Assembly: GCF_008629695.1 (NCBI RefSeq)
Contig: NZ_VWSH01000004.1
Coordinates: forward strand, 372,001-436,000
DNA length: 64,000 bases
From: Taibaiella lutea
Lineage (GTDB): Bacteria; Bacteroidota; Bacteroidia; Chitinophagales; Chitinophagaceae
Direction of reading: 5' to 3'
Shown: positions 1-9,415 of the stretch, piece after piece
Position numbering within the stretch: position 1 is the first letter of the stretch
Layout: each line of letters begins with the position of its first letter
Position numbers and translations under genes: made by a program
Notes under the pieces: model-generated
Database searches by the model: none
Seen by the model: the letters and a program-made list of their open reading frames with translations, nothing else
What the model was told of the DNA's origin: nothing

Positions 1-2
1 AA

Positions 3-725
3 AATATCGTTTCCAAAAATGAGCAGGCTGTTGCTCAGGCAAAACTGGATCAGGCAAGAGCAGAAATATCACTTGCAAAGCTGCATCTTTCCTTTACCGA
101 AATCAAGGCTCCGTTTGACGGCACTATTGACCGTATTCCCAAAAAGCTGGGTAGCCTGATTGATGAAGGTGAATTGCTGACTACGCTTTCAGACAACAGC
201 CAGATGTTTGCTTATTTCAATCTTTCCGAACCCGAATATCTTAACTACGAAACCAATGTTAAGGGTAGGGGCGATAATAAAGTAAACTTATTATTAGCTA
301 ACGGAGAGGTATTGTCCAGTCCGGGAGAGGTTGAAACCATAGAAAGTGAATTCGACAGCGAAACAGGTAACATCGCTTTCCGTGCCAAATTTCCAAACCC
401 CAACAAGCTTTTGAAACACGGTGAAACCGGTAAAGTACAAATGCTTATTCCTGTGAAGAATGCTTTGATTATCCCGCAGAAATCTACTTACGAGATTCAG
501 GATAAAAAATATGTTTTTGTAGTGGACGATAAAAATGTGGTTCATTCAAAGGCAATTATCATTACAGGTGAAATGCCGGATTTGTATGTTGTTGAAAGCG
601 GTCTTCAGGAGAATGACAAAATATTACTTGAAGGCGTTCAGAAAGTAAAAGACGACGATACAATCCGATACGATTATCAAAAACCGGCGGAAGTTATTTC
701 CCAGTTACGCTTAAAAGCAGAATAG
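3..725 (+). CDS. RND efflux periplasmic adaptor (HlyD/AcrA family), 5' truncated
   Basis: The reading frame is open from the first bases of the window, so the N-terminus (signal peptide and first half of the hairpin) lies outside. What remains is the end of the alpha-hairpin (QAKLDQARAEISLAKLHL), the lipoyl half with the family signature FTEIKAPFDGTIDRIP, and the beta-barrel and membrane-proximal domains. Such adaptors bridge an inner-membrane RND pump and an outer-membrane channel. The next two genes encode exactly those partners on the same strand, so this is the first gene of a tripartite efflux operon. An internal TTG at 174 could be mistaken for a start, but the homologous sequence clearly continues upstream. 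Substrate is unknown. Confidence 0.92.
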   Translation, partial: NIVSKNEQAVAQAKLDQARAEISLAKLHLSFTEIKAPFDGTIDRIPKKLGSLIDEGELLTTLSDNSQMFAYFNLSEPEYLNYETNVKGRGDNKVNLLLANGEVLSSPGEVETIESEFDSETGNIAFRAKFPNPNKLLKHGETGKVQMLIPVKNALIIPQKSTYEIQDKKYVFVVDDKNVVHSKAIIITGEMPDLYVVESGLQENDKILLEGVQKVKDDDTIRYDYQKPAEVISQLRLKAE

Positions 726-768
726 AAGTTTTTTAGTTCATAATAATAAATGTCATTATATAAGTATC

Positions 769-795
769 ATTTCGGCAAGCTTAGCTTGTCGAAAT
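769..795. repeat. Intergenic hairpin between adaptor and pump genes
   Basis: Two 12-base arms (769-780 and 784-795) are complementary with one G-U pair, around a 3-base loop. There is no T-tract on the plus strand, so read-through into the pump gene is likely. It resembles the short palindromic intergenic elements found elsewhere in this window and could set the expression ratio within the operon (inference). Confidence 0.6.
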
Positions 796-843
796 CACTA
801 CCTACAGAAATGGTTTGATGACATTATCTAAATAATAATTTCA

Positions 844-3800
844 ATGTTCAGTAAATTCATACAGCGGCCGGTTTTATCAATCGTTATTTCGCTGATAATA
901 GTTTTTCTTGGTGTGCTGGCAATTACCAATTTGCCGGTAACACAGTTCCCCTCCATCTCTCCGCCTAAAGTAAACGTAACAGCCGATTATCCGGGTGCCA
1001 ACGGTGAGCTGATGATTAAAGCGGTGGTTATTCCACTCGAAAGAGCGCTGAATGGCGTACCCGGGATGAAGTATATGGCATCTGATGCCGGTAATGATGG
1101 TGAGGCAAGCATCCAGATTGTATTTAATCTTGGTACAGATCCCAACCAGGCTGCATTAAACGTTCAAAACCGTGTAGCATCGGTGGTAAACAAGTTGCCG
1201 CCGTTAGTGGTTCGTGAAGGGGTTAAGATTACCCGTGAAGAATCCAATATGTTGATGTACGTCAACTTGTACAGTAAGGATCCGCATACTGATCAAAAGT
1301 TCTTGTACAACTTTGCCGACATCAACCTTTTGTCAGAGCTGAAAAGGGTAAACGGGGTAGGCTTTGCCGACATCCTGGGTAACCGTGACTATGCTATGCG
1401 TATCTGGCTGAAACCTGACCGTATGCTGGCTTATAAAATATCTGCCGACGAAGTAATGGAAGCATTAAGCTCCCAAAGTCTTGAAGCTTCGCCCGGTAAG
1501 ACGGGTGAAAGCTCCGGTAAACGATCCCAGACATTTGAATATGTGCTGAAATATTCAGGACGGTTCACCACAAAAGAACAATATGAAAATGTGATAGTAA
1601 GAGCCAATCCTGATGGTGAATTGCTTCGCCTGAAAGATGTGGCTGATGTGGAGTTCGGAAGCTCGATGTACGATATTTATTCCAACCTGAACGGCAGGCC
1701 ATCTGCGGCTATCGTATTGAAACAATCTTACGGAAGTAATGCGAGTCAGGTAATCAAGGATGTAAAAGCCAAACTGGAAGAAATCAAGAAAACCACTTTC
1801 CCTAAAGGAATGGATTATGAAATCAGCTATGACGTTTCGTCCTTCCTGGATGCATCTATTGAAAAAGTAATACACACTTTGGTAGAAGCCTTTATATTGG
1901 TGGGTCTTGTAGTATTCCTGTTTCTGGGTGATTGGCGTTCTACCATTATTCCTGCACTGGCGGTACCTGTTTCGCTTATCGGTACGTTCATGTTCATGCA
2001 ATTTTTCGGCATTACGCTTAACCTTATTACCTTATTCGCATTGGTACTCGCTATCGGTGTAGTTGTGGATGATGCCATTGTAGTTATTGAAGCGGTGCAT
2101 GCCAAGATGGAGGAAGAACATCTTAAACCGCGCAAGGCCACAAAGAAAGCCATGAAGGAAATTGCAGGCGCTATTATTGCCATAACCTTCCTGATGGCTG
2201 CAGTATTTGTTCCGGTAGCCTTTATGCCGGGACCGGTGGGTATGTTCTACAGGCAGTTCTCCATTACAATGGCTACTGCTATTATTCTTTCAGGTATTGT
2301 GGCATTGACACTCACGCCTGCTCTTTGTGCCATTATCCTGAAAAATAACCATGGTAAAGTAAAGAAGAAAACACCTGTCAACCGATTCATCGGCGGATTC
2401 AATAATTTGTTCAATCGCTCTGCAGACAAGTACCAGACTTTGTTAGGCCGCGTTGCAGGCAGAAGGTTTTTTACATTCGGATTATTGATTGCTTTCGGTA
2501 TCGGTACTTTCATTCTGAACAAAACTGTTCCATCGGGCTTTATTCCTAATGAAGATCAGGGTATGTTTTATGCCATCATTCAAACACCTCCGGGCTCTTC
2601 GCTGGAAAGAACAAATGCTATAGCTGAAAAACTTCAGAAGATTGCAGAGCATGTGGAAGGTGTCCAATCGGTTTCTGCATTGGCAGGTTACGAGATACTT
2701 ACGGAAGGTACCGGTTCCAATTCAGGTACTTGTCTGATAAATCTTAAAAACTGGAATGATCGCAAGCATTCCGTACAGGAAATCATTGATGAACTGGAAG
2801 AAAAAACCAAGGATATTGCAGGTGCTAATATTGAATATTTCCAACCGCCTGCCGTACCTGGTTATGGCGCTGCCGGAGGGTTTGAATTACGTTTATTGGA
2901 CAAAGCAGGGACAGGCGATTATAAAAAAATGGAACAGGTAAATAACGATTTTGTGAAGGCGTTGAATAAACGGCCTGAACTGTCTTCGGTATTTAGCTTC
3001 TACAGTGCCAGCTTCCCGCAGTACATGCTGAAGGTGGATAATGATCTTGCCCAGCAAAAAGGCATTTCAATTGATAATGCAATGAATACGCTTTCCACAC
3101 TTGTAGGTAGTAACTATGAAATCAGCTTTATCAAATTTGGCCGTCAGTATAAGGTAATTGTGCAGGCTGCCGCACAATACAGGGCATTGCCGGAAGACAT
3201 TCTCAAGCTGTATGTAAAAAACAACAAAGATGAAATGGTGCCTTTTTCAGCATTTATGAAAATGGAAAAGGTATATGGCTTGTCGGAAATCACAAGGCAT
3301 AACATGTATAACTCATCCGAGATAAGCGGTTCGGCTGCGGCAGGCCATAGTAGCGGTGAAGCCATCAAGGTTATTAAAGACGTAGCAGAAAAAACATTGC
3401 CGAGAGGCTTTGGTATCGACTGGGCAGGTATATCTGCCGATGAGGTTGCACAGGGTAATTCGGCTATCTATATCTTTATTATCTGTCTTGGCTTCGTTTA
3501 TTTGATCCTTGCTGCGCAATACGAGAGCTTTATTCTGCCGTTGTCTGTAATACTTTCATTACCGGCAGGTATTTTCGGGGCATTCTTCCTCCTACGTTTG
3601 TTCGGCCTTGAAAATAATATCTATGCACAGATTGCAATGGTAATGTTGATTGGCTTATTAGGTAAAAATGCGGTATTGATTGTTGAGTTTGCAGCGCATC
3701 GTCAAAGCAGGGGTATGTCTGTTTATCAGGCTGCGCTTGAAGGCGCCAAAGCAAGGTTCCGTCCTATCCTTATGACATCTTTCGCATTCATTGCGGGTCT

Positions 3801-4002
3801 GATTCCATTGATGTTTGCAACGGGACCGGGTAAGCTGGGTAACAGAACCATTGGTACGGCAGCAGCAGGCGGTATGTTGATAGGAACCATTTTTGGAGTT
3901 ATCATCATTCCGGGACTGTATTACATTTTTGGAACCATTGCGTCCAAACACAAACTTATTAAAGACGAAGAAGACCATCCTTTAACCGAAGACTTTCAAT
4001 AA
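844..4002 (+). CDS. RND efflux pump, HAE1 family inner-membrane permease
   Basis: Proton-driven exporter of hydrophobic or amphiphilic compounds, AcrB/MexB type; 1052 residues is the normal family length. A first transmembrane helix (about residues 10-30) precedes a large periplasmic porter domain, then a central block of helices, a second porter domain and a final helix block. The proton-relay acidic pair is present in AIGVVVDDAIVVIEAV (Asp409, Asp410) and the matching lysine in GLLGKNAVLIVEFA (Lys941). The duplicated architecture is intact and there is no internal stop. It starts at ATG 844, 118 bp after the adaptor and 2 bp before the outer-membrane factor gene. Confidence 0.96.
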   Translation: MFSKFIQRPVLSIVISLIIVFLGVLAITNLPVTQFPSISPPKVNVTADYPGANGELMIKAVVIPLERALNGVPGMKYMASDAGNDGEASIQIVFNLGTDPNQAALNVQNRVASVVNKLPPLVVREGVKITREESNMLMYVNLYSKDPHTDQKFLYNFADINLLSELKRVNGVGFADILGNRDYAMRIWLKPDRMLAYKISADEVMEALSSQSLEASPGKTGESSGKRSQTFEYVLKYSGRFTTKEQYENVIVRANPDGELLRLKDVADVEFGSSMYDIYSNLNGRPSAAIVLKQSYGSNASQVIKDVKAKLEEIKKTTFPKGMDYEISYDVSSFLDASIEKVIHTLVEAFILVGLVVFLFLGDWRSTIIPALAVPVSLIGTFMFMQFFGITLNLITLFALVLAIGVVVDDAIVVIEAVHAKMEEEHLKPRKATKKAMKEIAGAIIAITFLMAAVFVPVAFMPGPVGMFYRQFSITMATAIILSGIVALTLTPALCAIILKNNHGKVKKKTPVNRFIGGFNNLFNRSADKYQTLLGRVAGRRFFTFGLLIAFGIGTFILNKTVPSGFIPNEDQGMFYAIIQTPPGSSLERTNAIAEKLQKIAEHVEGVQSVSALAGYEILTEGTGSNSGTCLINLKNWNDRKHSVQEIIDELEEKTKDIAGANIEYFQPPAVPGYGAAGGFELRLLDKAGTGDYKKMEQVNNDFVKALNKRPELSSVFSFYSASFPQYMLKVDNDLAQQKGISIDNAMNTLSTLVGSNYEISFIKFGRQYKVIVQAAAQYRALPEDILKLYVKNNKDEMVPFSAFMKMEKVYGLSEITRHNMYNSSEISGSAAAGHSSGEAIKVIKDVAEKTLPRGFGIDWAGISADEVAQGNSAIYIFIICLGFVYLILAAQYESFILPLSVILSLPAGIFGAFFLLRLFGLENNIYAQIAMVMLIGLLGKNAVLIVEFAAHRQSRGMSVYQAALEGAKARFRPILMTSFAFIAGLIPLMFATGPGKLGNRTIGTAAAGGMLIGTIFGVIIIPGLYYIFGTIASKHKLIKDEEDHPLTEDFQ

Positions 4003-4004
4003 TC

Positions 4005-5438
4005 ATGCAAAAGAATAGAAACTATATATGCATTTGCCTGCTTGCGATCGTAACAGGCATTGCAGGTTGTAACATACCTAAAGTCATTCAACGGGATGAA
4101 AACAGGTCAGTACCTGTATCATACATTAATAATCAGGATACAACTAATGCAGCAAGCCTTCCCTGGCGTGAATTTTTTACCGATCCTTATTTGCAGAATC
4201 TCATTGATACTGCATTGAATAACAATCAGGAATTAATGATTACGTTGCAGGAAATTGAAATTGCGCGTAATGATGTAAGGATGAAGAAAGGTGCCATATT
4301 GCCGACAGTGCGTTTAGGTGCCGGTGGCGGAATTGAAAAAGTAGGCAGGTACACCAGCCAGGGTGCCGGTGATGCCTCCACTGAAATCGCTCCCGGAAAA
4401 CCGGTGCCTGACTGGTTGCCCGATATGAGTGTTGCGGCGACAGCAGAATGGGAAGTAGATATCTGGAAAAAGCTGCGTAATTCCAAGAAGGCTGCCGTAA
4501 GCCGTTACCTATCAACTGTTGAAGGCAAGAATTTTGTATTGACAAATCTGATAGCGGAAGTTGCAAACTCTTATTATGAATTACTTGCTCTGGATAATCA
4601 ATTATCAATTGTTCAGCAAAACATCAGCTTGCAAAATAATGCGCTTGAGATTGTAAAAATCCAGAAAGAAGCCGCAAGAGAAACCGAGCTTGCTGTTCAG
4701 AAATTCCAGGCTGAAGTATTAAAATCACAAAGCCTTGAATTCGACATCAGGCAAAACATAAAGGAAACGGAAAACAGAATTAATTTTCTGTTGGGCCGTT
4801 TCCCGCAGGAAATATTAAGAGACAAAAGCAACTTCCTGACTTTGCAACCAATGGGCGTAAGCTCGGGTATTCCATCGCAATTGTTGGCCAATCGTCCTGA
4901 TATCAAACAGGCGGAGCAAGACCTTATTGCGGCTAAGCTTGATGTGAAAGTTGCACGCGCAGAGTTTTATCCTTCATTGAATATTTCTGCTGCGATAGGA
5001 CTTCAGGCGTTTAGCCCATCTTATCTGGTAAAATTCCCTGAATCAGTGCTGGCTTCGCTTGTCGGTGATCTGGCAGGACCGCTTATTAACCGCAGCGCCA
5101 TTAAAGCAGAATATAATACTGCCAATGCAAGACAATTACAGGCGGTTTATAATTATGAACGTACCATCCTTAATGCTTATATCGAGGTTTACAATCAGCT
5201 TTCAAATATAGAAAACCTTGATAAAAGCTACGGGCTGAAATCACGCCAGGTAGATGCGCTCACCCAATCTATCAGCATAGCAAATGACCTTTTTGCATCT
5301 GCAAGGGCTGATTATTTTGAAGTGCTGATGACACAAAGAGATGCTTTGGAATCCAAGCTGGAATTGATAGAAACCAAGAAAGCACAGTTTAATGCTGTAG
5401 TTGATGTTTACAGAGGTTTAGGCGGCGGCTGGAAATAG
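4005..5438 (+). CDS. Outer-membrane efflux lipoprotein (TolC/NodT family)
   Basis: Outer-membrane channel of the RND complex. The N-terminus is a lipoprotein signal ending in TGIAGC, placing the lipidated cysteine at residue 22. Two repeats of the OEP fold follow, with long helical segments (NNQELMITLQEIEIARNDV; ANRPDIKQAEQDLIAAKLDV), the latter being the usual second-repeat signature. Length (477 aa) fits the family. The start codon lies 2 bp after the pump stop, indicating translational coupling. A perfect stem-loop after the stop closes the operon. Confidence 0.94.
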   Translation: MQKNRNYICICLLAIVTGIAGCNIPKVIQRDENRSVPVSYINNQDTTNAASLPWREFFTDPYLQNLIDTALNNNQELMITLQEIEIARNDVRMKKGAILPTVRLGAGGGIEKVGRYTSQGAGDASTEIAPGKPVPDWLPDMSVAATAEWEVDIWKKLRNSKKAAVSRYLSTVEGKNFVLTNLIAEVANSYYELLALDNQLSIVQQNISLQNNALEIVKIQKEAARETELAVQKFQAEVLKSQSLEFDIRQNIKETENRINFLLGRFPQEILRDKSNFLTLQPMGVSSGIPSQLLANRPDIKQAEQDLIAAKLDVKVARAEFYPSLNISAAIGLQAFSPSYLVKFPESVLASLVGDLAGPLINRSAIKAEYNTANARQLQAVYNYERTILNAYIEVYNQLSNIENLDKSYGLKSRQVDALTQSISIANDLFASARADYFEVLMTQRDALESKLELIETKKAQFNAVVDVYRGLGGGWK

Positions 5439-5467
5439 CATAGCAGACAGAAGCAGTTTATTAAAAC

Positions 5468-5499
5468 ACAAAGGAGAGGAACAAATTCCTCTCCTTTGT
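5468..5499. terminator. Bidirectional stem-loop between convergent efflux operon and porX
   Basis: Perfect 14-bp stem (5468-5481 with 5486-5499) and a 4-base CAAA loop between two convergent genes. The trailing T-run is weak on the plus strand and moderate on the minus strand (TGTGTTTTAAT). Confidence 0.75.
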
Positions 5500-5519
5500 A
5501 ATTATGAAACGCTTTATTG

Positions 5520-7076
5520 CTACTTACTTGTCAACCTGATCAAAGGCACAATTACTTCTTCCAGTGAAACACCACCATGTTGGAATGTGTTTCTGTAATA
5601 GTTTACGTAATGATTATAATTATTTGGGTAACAAAGAAATACATCGCCTTTTGCAAAAATGTATTTTGAGTTTACATTTGGTTGTGGCAAACCTGCTTCA
5701 TGTGGATTGGTAATGGCAAACACATCCTTTTCTTCGTATTGGATATTACGTCCGTGTTTGTAACGAAGATTGGTTGTAGTTGTTTTGTCACCTACACATT
5801 TGCTCGGTGTCTTCACTCTCATTGTACCGTGGTCGGTAGTAATAATTAATTGGATGTCTTTATCTGCAATTTTCTTTAAAGCACGGTATAAAGGAGAGTG
5901 TTCAAACCAGCTTACGGTCAAGGAACGATAGGAAACCTCATCGCCCGCCAATTCTTTCAGCACTTCCATTTCTGTACGTGCATGCGAAAGCATATCGACG
6001 AAATTATAAACGATTACCGTAAGGTCATTCCGCAAATAATTATGGATATTGTCTTCCATATTTTTGCCATCTTCATTATTGGTAATTTTCAGGTAATCCC
6101 ATTTAATATTTCCCATTTTCAGGTGTCTCAGATGATCACCTAAAAACTGTTTTTCATAAAGATTTTTTCCACCTTGCTCATCATCATTTTTCCATTCAAG
6201 CGGGTAAGTCTTTTCAATTTCAACCGGCAATAAACCTGAGAAAATAGCATTACGGCTGTATTGGGTAGAGGTGGGCAAAATGCTGTAAAACATTTCCTCT
6301 TCCTGCACCCTGAAAAATTGTGTAATAATCGGTTCGATTGATTTCCATTGGTCATAACGAAGGTTGTCAATCAATACCATAAATGTAGGTTTACCTTTCT
6401 TTATCTGCGGCGCTATACGTTTTTCGAACAAAGTATGCGACATGATAGGCGTATCGCTTTTCTTCTCCTGAATCCAGTCGGTATAATAACGCGAAACGAA
6501 TTTAAAAAACTCGGTATTAGCTTCCTGCTTTTGTGTATTGAAAACTTCCTGCATTTCAGGACTGTCACTTTTTGCCATCTCAACTTCCCAGTAAACCAGT
6601 TTTTTATACAGTTCCTTCCATTCTTCCACGCTCGGATTATTATTCAGAGCCATGAAAAGATTCCTGAAGTCTTTCTGATATTCCAACGTTGTTTTTTCGG
6701 AAACCAAACGCTTGCCATCCAGTATTTTTTTTATGGAAAGCAATACCTGATTCGGGTTCACCGGTTTGATAAGGTAATCTGTTATCTGCGAACCGATGGC
6801 TTCCTCCATAATGTTTTCAGCTTCATTTTTGGTAACCATTACTACAGGAACAGTAGGGTAGGTTTCTTTAATCTGAGCTAAAGTTTCGAGTCCTGTCATA
6901 CCGGGCATACTTTCGTCTAACAATACGAGGTCAGCAGCAGGGTTGGCTTTCAGATGCTCGAGCGCATCGTAACCATTGGTAAAAGGGATTATTTCGTAAC
7001 CTTTATTTTTAAGGAACAGGATTTGAGATTTCAACGATTCGATTTCATCGTCAACCCATAGGATTTCTGCTTGCAT
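5520..7076 (-). CDS. porX: PorX: response regulator fused to PglZ/alkaline-phosphatase-like domain
   Basis: T9SS regulatory protein. Residues 1-120 form a CheY-like receiver: acidic pocket VDDE near residues 8-11, phospho-acceptor Asp54 in LVLLDESMPGMTG, and conserved Thr/Lys in VVMVTKNEAEN. From about residue 200 a PglZ (alkaline-phosphatase superfamily) domain follows, with the expected metal and nucleophile region (MVLIDNLRYDQWKS, STQYSRNAIFSG, IITTDHGTMRVKTPS). In Porphyromonas gingivalis PorX acts with the sensor PorY and the sigma factor SigP to control T9SS genes; a phosphodiesterase activity on oligonucleotides has been reported for the family. 518 aa is the normal length. No PorY is in the window. 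Confidence 0.93.
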   Translation of the reverse strand: MQAEILWVDDEIESLKSQILFLKNKGYEIIPFTNGYDALEHLKANPAADLVLLDESMPGMTGLETLAQIKETYPTVPVVMVTKNEAENIMEEAIGSQITDYLIKPVNPNQVLLSIKKILDGKRLVSEKTTLEYQKDFRNLFMALNNNPSVEEWKELYKKLVYWEVEMAKSDSPEMQEVFNTQKQEANTEFFKFVSRYYTDWIQEKKSDTPIMSHTLFEKRIAPQIKKGKPTFMVLIDNLRYDQWKSIEPIITQFFRVQEEEMFYSILPTSTQYSRNAIFSGLLPVEIEKTYPLEWKNDDEQGGKNLYEKQFLGDHLRHLKMGNIKWDYLKITNNEDGKNMEDNIHNYLRNDLTVIVYNFVDMLSHARTEMEVLKELAGDEVSYRSLTVSWFEHSPLYRALKKIADKDIQLIITTDHGTMRVKTPSKCVGDKTTTTNLRYKHGRNIQYEEKDVFAITNPHEAGLPQPNVNSKYIFAKGDVFLCYPNNYNHYVNYYRNTFQHGGVSLEEVIVPLIRLTSK

Positions 7077-7326
7077 ATATACGTTTTTACTTTATTGTGA
7101 GGCCTGAGCAGACCTTTTATTTAAGATTAAACAAGAATAATAAAGTAAAGTTACAGAATATAGAAATCCTTTTTTTGTGAAATGCTAAAGTAGAACGAAT
7201 TACGGAACAGTTTTGGTATTTAACAAAAGGTTTTTAAATAAAAAGGTGAAAGACAGGTTATTGTCGGTGAAAGTAAATTCTGCTACTTTTTGTATCATTG
7301 CGCATAAATTAAATCCCTATACGACT

Positions 7327-8340
7327 ATGCCCTTTGGAGTTGTTGACAAAATTTACCATGAAGACTTCCTTTTAAATCAACCTTGCCTGTCATGTGGCAG
7401 TAACTTTGAGAATAAACTTATTATCTATTGCAAAGCATTTATGACCGGGCCAGTAACCTGGTGGGCCTGGGGAAAACGTGGTTATGTGGAATGCGTCAGC
7501 TGCGGTGCATTATCAGACATCCATCCTTCCTCCAAAGAATTTGCCGAAGCAAGGCGCATCTATTCTGCAAAGAGAAAACCACTTTATTATTATGTTCCAA
7601 GCATAGTTTTCGGAGGTTTTTCCCTTCTTGTAACATTAGCGATAATAATAGGGATTGCTTACAATGTCGCAACCACTAATAAACAAAAACTACAAGGTAT
7701 CTGGACATCAGACGATGGCCGGGAATCATTGTTCTTTTTTAAAGACAACCAATACACTTTATTAGAAAGCGATACTATCATTTTCGGAAGTTATCGGGTC
7801 GATAACAAGTCTGACGAATTAACCATTATTATTAATGGTGAACGTAATATTATTAACCGGATCAATATAAATAACCTGCCTTTAGATGTCGATGCTTATG
7901 GAAGCGTTACCTTCAAAAAAGCGCTGTCATTGGGTGAAGGAGACAATCCCTATGAGAAAAAATTTAATCATTGGCGAATAAAAGCAAACAGGGCGGAATC
8001 CAAAAGTGAAGTCAAGGACAGGGTAATCGCTTATCTAAAATATCTTCAGTTAAGATATAACTGGGCCATAACAAACGATCTGACTTACTTACCTCCGGAA
8101 GTTTATTCGCCCGTATTACAGGCACAGAATGGTATTGGGGTTTATGAAGCTTCGCTGCCTTTATGGAAACCGATATTTTACACAGATGAGAATTATGTAA
8201 CAGCCAGCAAATTCCTTTATTACTCCTTTCCTAAAGGGCGTCATATAAATGCAGATGAGAAGAATGTTTTCAAAAGAAACCTGAAAGCCATCGATGCTTA
8301 TGTAGAAAGTGCAAAACGGACGAATATTGATCCATATTAA
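7327..8340 (+). CDS. Hypothetical zinc-ribbon membrane protein
   Basis: I do not recognise a named family. The frame is open from a TTG at 7213, but ATG 7327 (MPFGVVDKIYHEDFLLNQ) is the more likely start, giving 337 aa. The N-terminus carries two cysteine pairs (CLSCG and, about 35 residues later, CVSCG), a probable zinc ribbon in the cytoplasm. One membrane helix follows (IVFGGFSLLVTLAIIIGIAY), then a beta-rich, possibly lipocalin-like segment (LQGIWTSDDGRESLFFFKDN) and a helical C-terminus. It is isolated between divergent porX and a convergent T9SS cargo gene, so context gives little help. Confidence 0.7.
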   Translation: MPFGVVDKIYHEDFLLNQPCLSCGSNFENKLIIYCKAFMTGPVTWWAWGKRGYVECVSCGALSDIHPSSKEFAEARRIYSAKRKPLYYYVPSIVFGGFSLLVTLAIIIGIAYNVATTNKQKLQGIWTSDDGRESLFFFKDNQYTLLESDTIIFGSYRVDNKSDELTIIINGERNIINRININNLPLDVDAYGSVTFKKALSLGEGDNPYEKKFNHWRIKANRAESKSEVKDRVIAYLKYLQLRYNWAITNDLTYLPPEVYSPVLQAQNGIGVYEASLPLWKPIFYTDENYVTASKFLYYSFPKGRHINADEKNVFKRNLKAIDAYVESAKRTNIDPY

Positions 8341-8345
8341 AATAG

Positions 8346-9311
8346 CTAATGATTTACTATAACCGGCTTTGCAACAACATATTCATTATTCATTTGAATG
8401 CGAATAAAGTAAAAGCCATTTGGAAAATGCTTCAATGAAACCTGATTATTGGTAACAGGTATTTCAAAACGTTTCCCGGTAATGGTTTGTAGAGAAACAC
8501 CAGTAATTTTATGTCCTGTTTTGTTAGTTATGGAAATCATATCATTAGCAGGATTGGGATATATCTCAAGAATGAGATTTGTCATTAAAACATCGGTAAC
8601 CGCCGTTGCTCCATTATCACAGGTTTCCGAGGTTAAATTTATCTGATGTTCATTGTCATGATAGCAGCGTAATTCACCGGGAACAGTTGTAAACTCTTCA
8701 CTTAAGCAGCTACCACAATTAGTGCAAAGAGGTAAAATATTGGATGTCAGGCTACCTAAATATTCTGCATAGATATTCTGATTATTGATCGCCCATTTTT
8801 GATAATGAGCATTGGTTTCAATTATATGTGAATACACTGTTTTAAATGTACTACCGCTATAATTAACCATAGCCACCGAATCAACAACAATATGAAAAAG
8901 AGAATCTGTAAGCATTGCGTTATTAAAGAATCTGCAGCCCTGTAAAGGTGTAAGTGGAAGATGAATCGTATCTCCGGCAGCTACATTGAAAACAAAAACA
9001 GGTGTAAACCGTTGGAAGATATTATTATAAATAAATACTGTATCAGGAGAATCATAGACATAAAAAGTATTTGGCCAGAGATCGTAATATGGATGTTGAT
9101 TTGGCGGAACGTTATATAAGGCTTCTTCTTTGATTATTCTGCAGGAAGTTCCCTGAATAACCGTATCTCCTGTAACATGACAATAAAAAACACCGTGAGA
9201 TTGTTCATTGTACCATTCTGCCCCGATTGGTGCATAAATATTCTGAGCATTTACATTGAAGAAACTTACTAATAAAAAGCATGTAAGAACTAAATGTTTA
9301 AATGTATTCAT
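8346..9311 (-). CDS. Secreted protein with type A T9SS C-terminal sorting domain
   Basis: Signal peptide at residues 1-22 (HLVLTCFLLVSFFNVNAQ). The middle part has no family I recognise; it is rich in aromatic residues and has a cysteine cluster (LCTNCGSCLSEEF). The last 80 residues are a classic type A sorting domain: ILEIYPNPANDMISI, then GFYFIRIQMN and VVAKPVIVN. Proteins of this kind cross the inner membrane by Sec and the outer membrane by T9SS, where the domain is removed. The gene lies between porX and lepB but is not cotranscribed with them in an obvious way. Confidence 0.88.
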   Translation of the reverse strand: MNTFKHLVLTCFLLVSFFNVNAQNIYAPIGAEWYNEQSHGVFYCHVTGDTVIQGTSCRIIKEEALYNVPPNQHPYYDLWPNTFYVYDSPDTVFIYNNIFQRFTPVFVFNVAAGDTIHLPLTPLQGCRFFNNAMLTDSLFHIVVDSVAMVNYSGSTFKTVYSHIIETNAHYQKWAINNQNIYAEYLGSLTSNILPLCTNCGSCLSEEFTTVPGELRCYHDNEHQINLTSETCDNGATAVTDVLMTNLILEIYPNPANDMISITNKTGHKITGVSLQTITGKRFEIPVTNNQVSLKHFPNGFYFIRIQMNNEYVVAKPVIVNH

Positions 9312-9361
9312 GGTAAAGACTTATAGGATAAAGGTGACTATGAAGATAATAAATAAGTATA

Positions 9362-9405
9362 AATATCCGTGCATTCGTAACAAAAGCTACCAATGCACGG
9401 ATATT
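9362..9405 (-). terminator. Stem-loop after lepB
   Basis: 14-bp perfect stem (9362-9375 with 9392-9405) separated by a 16-base loop, just downstream of lepB on the minus strand. No long T-run follows, so the terminator call is moderate. Confidence 0.55.
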
Positions 9406-9415
9406 CTCAAAACCC

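Noticed and set aside
174-725. Complete small gene starting at TTG 174
   Set aside because: Adaptor sequence runs in frame back to the window edge.
1555-2183. Minus-strand ORFs inside the RND pump gene
   Set aside because: They are shadows of the 1052-aa pump frame; no signals or homology of their own.
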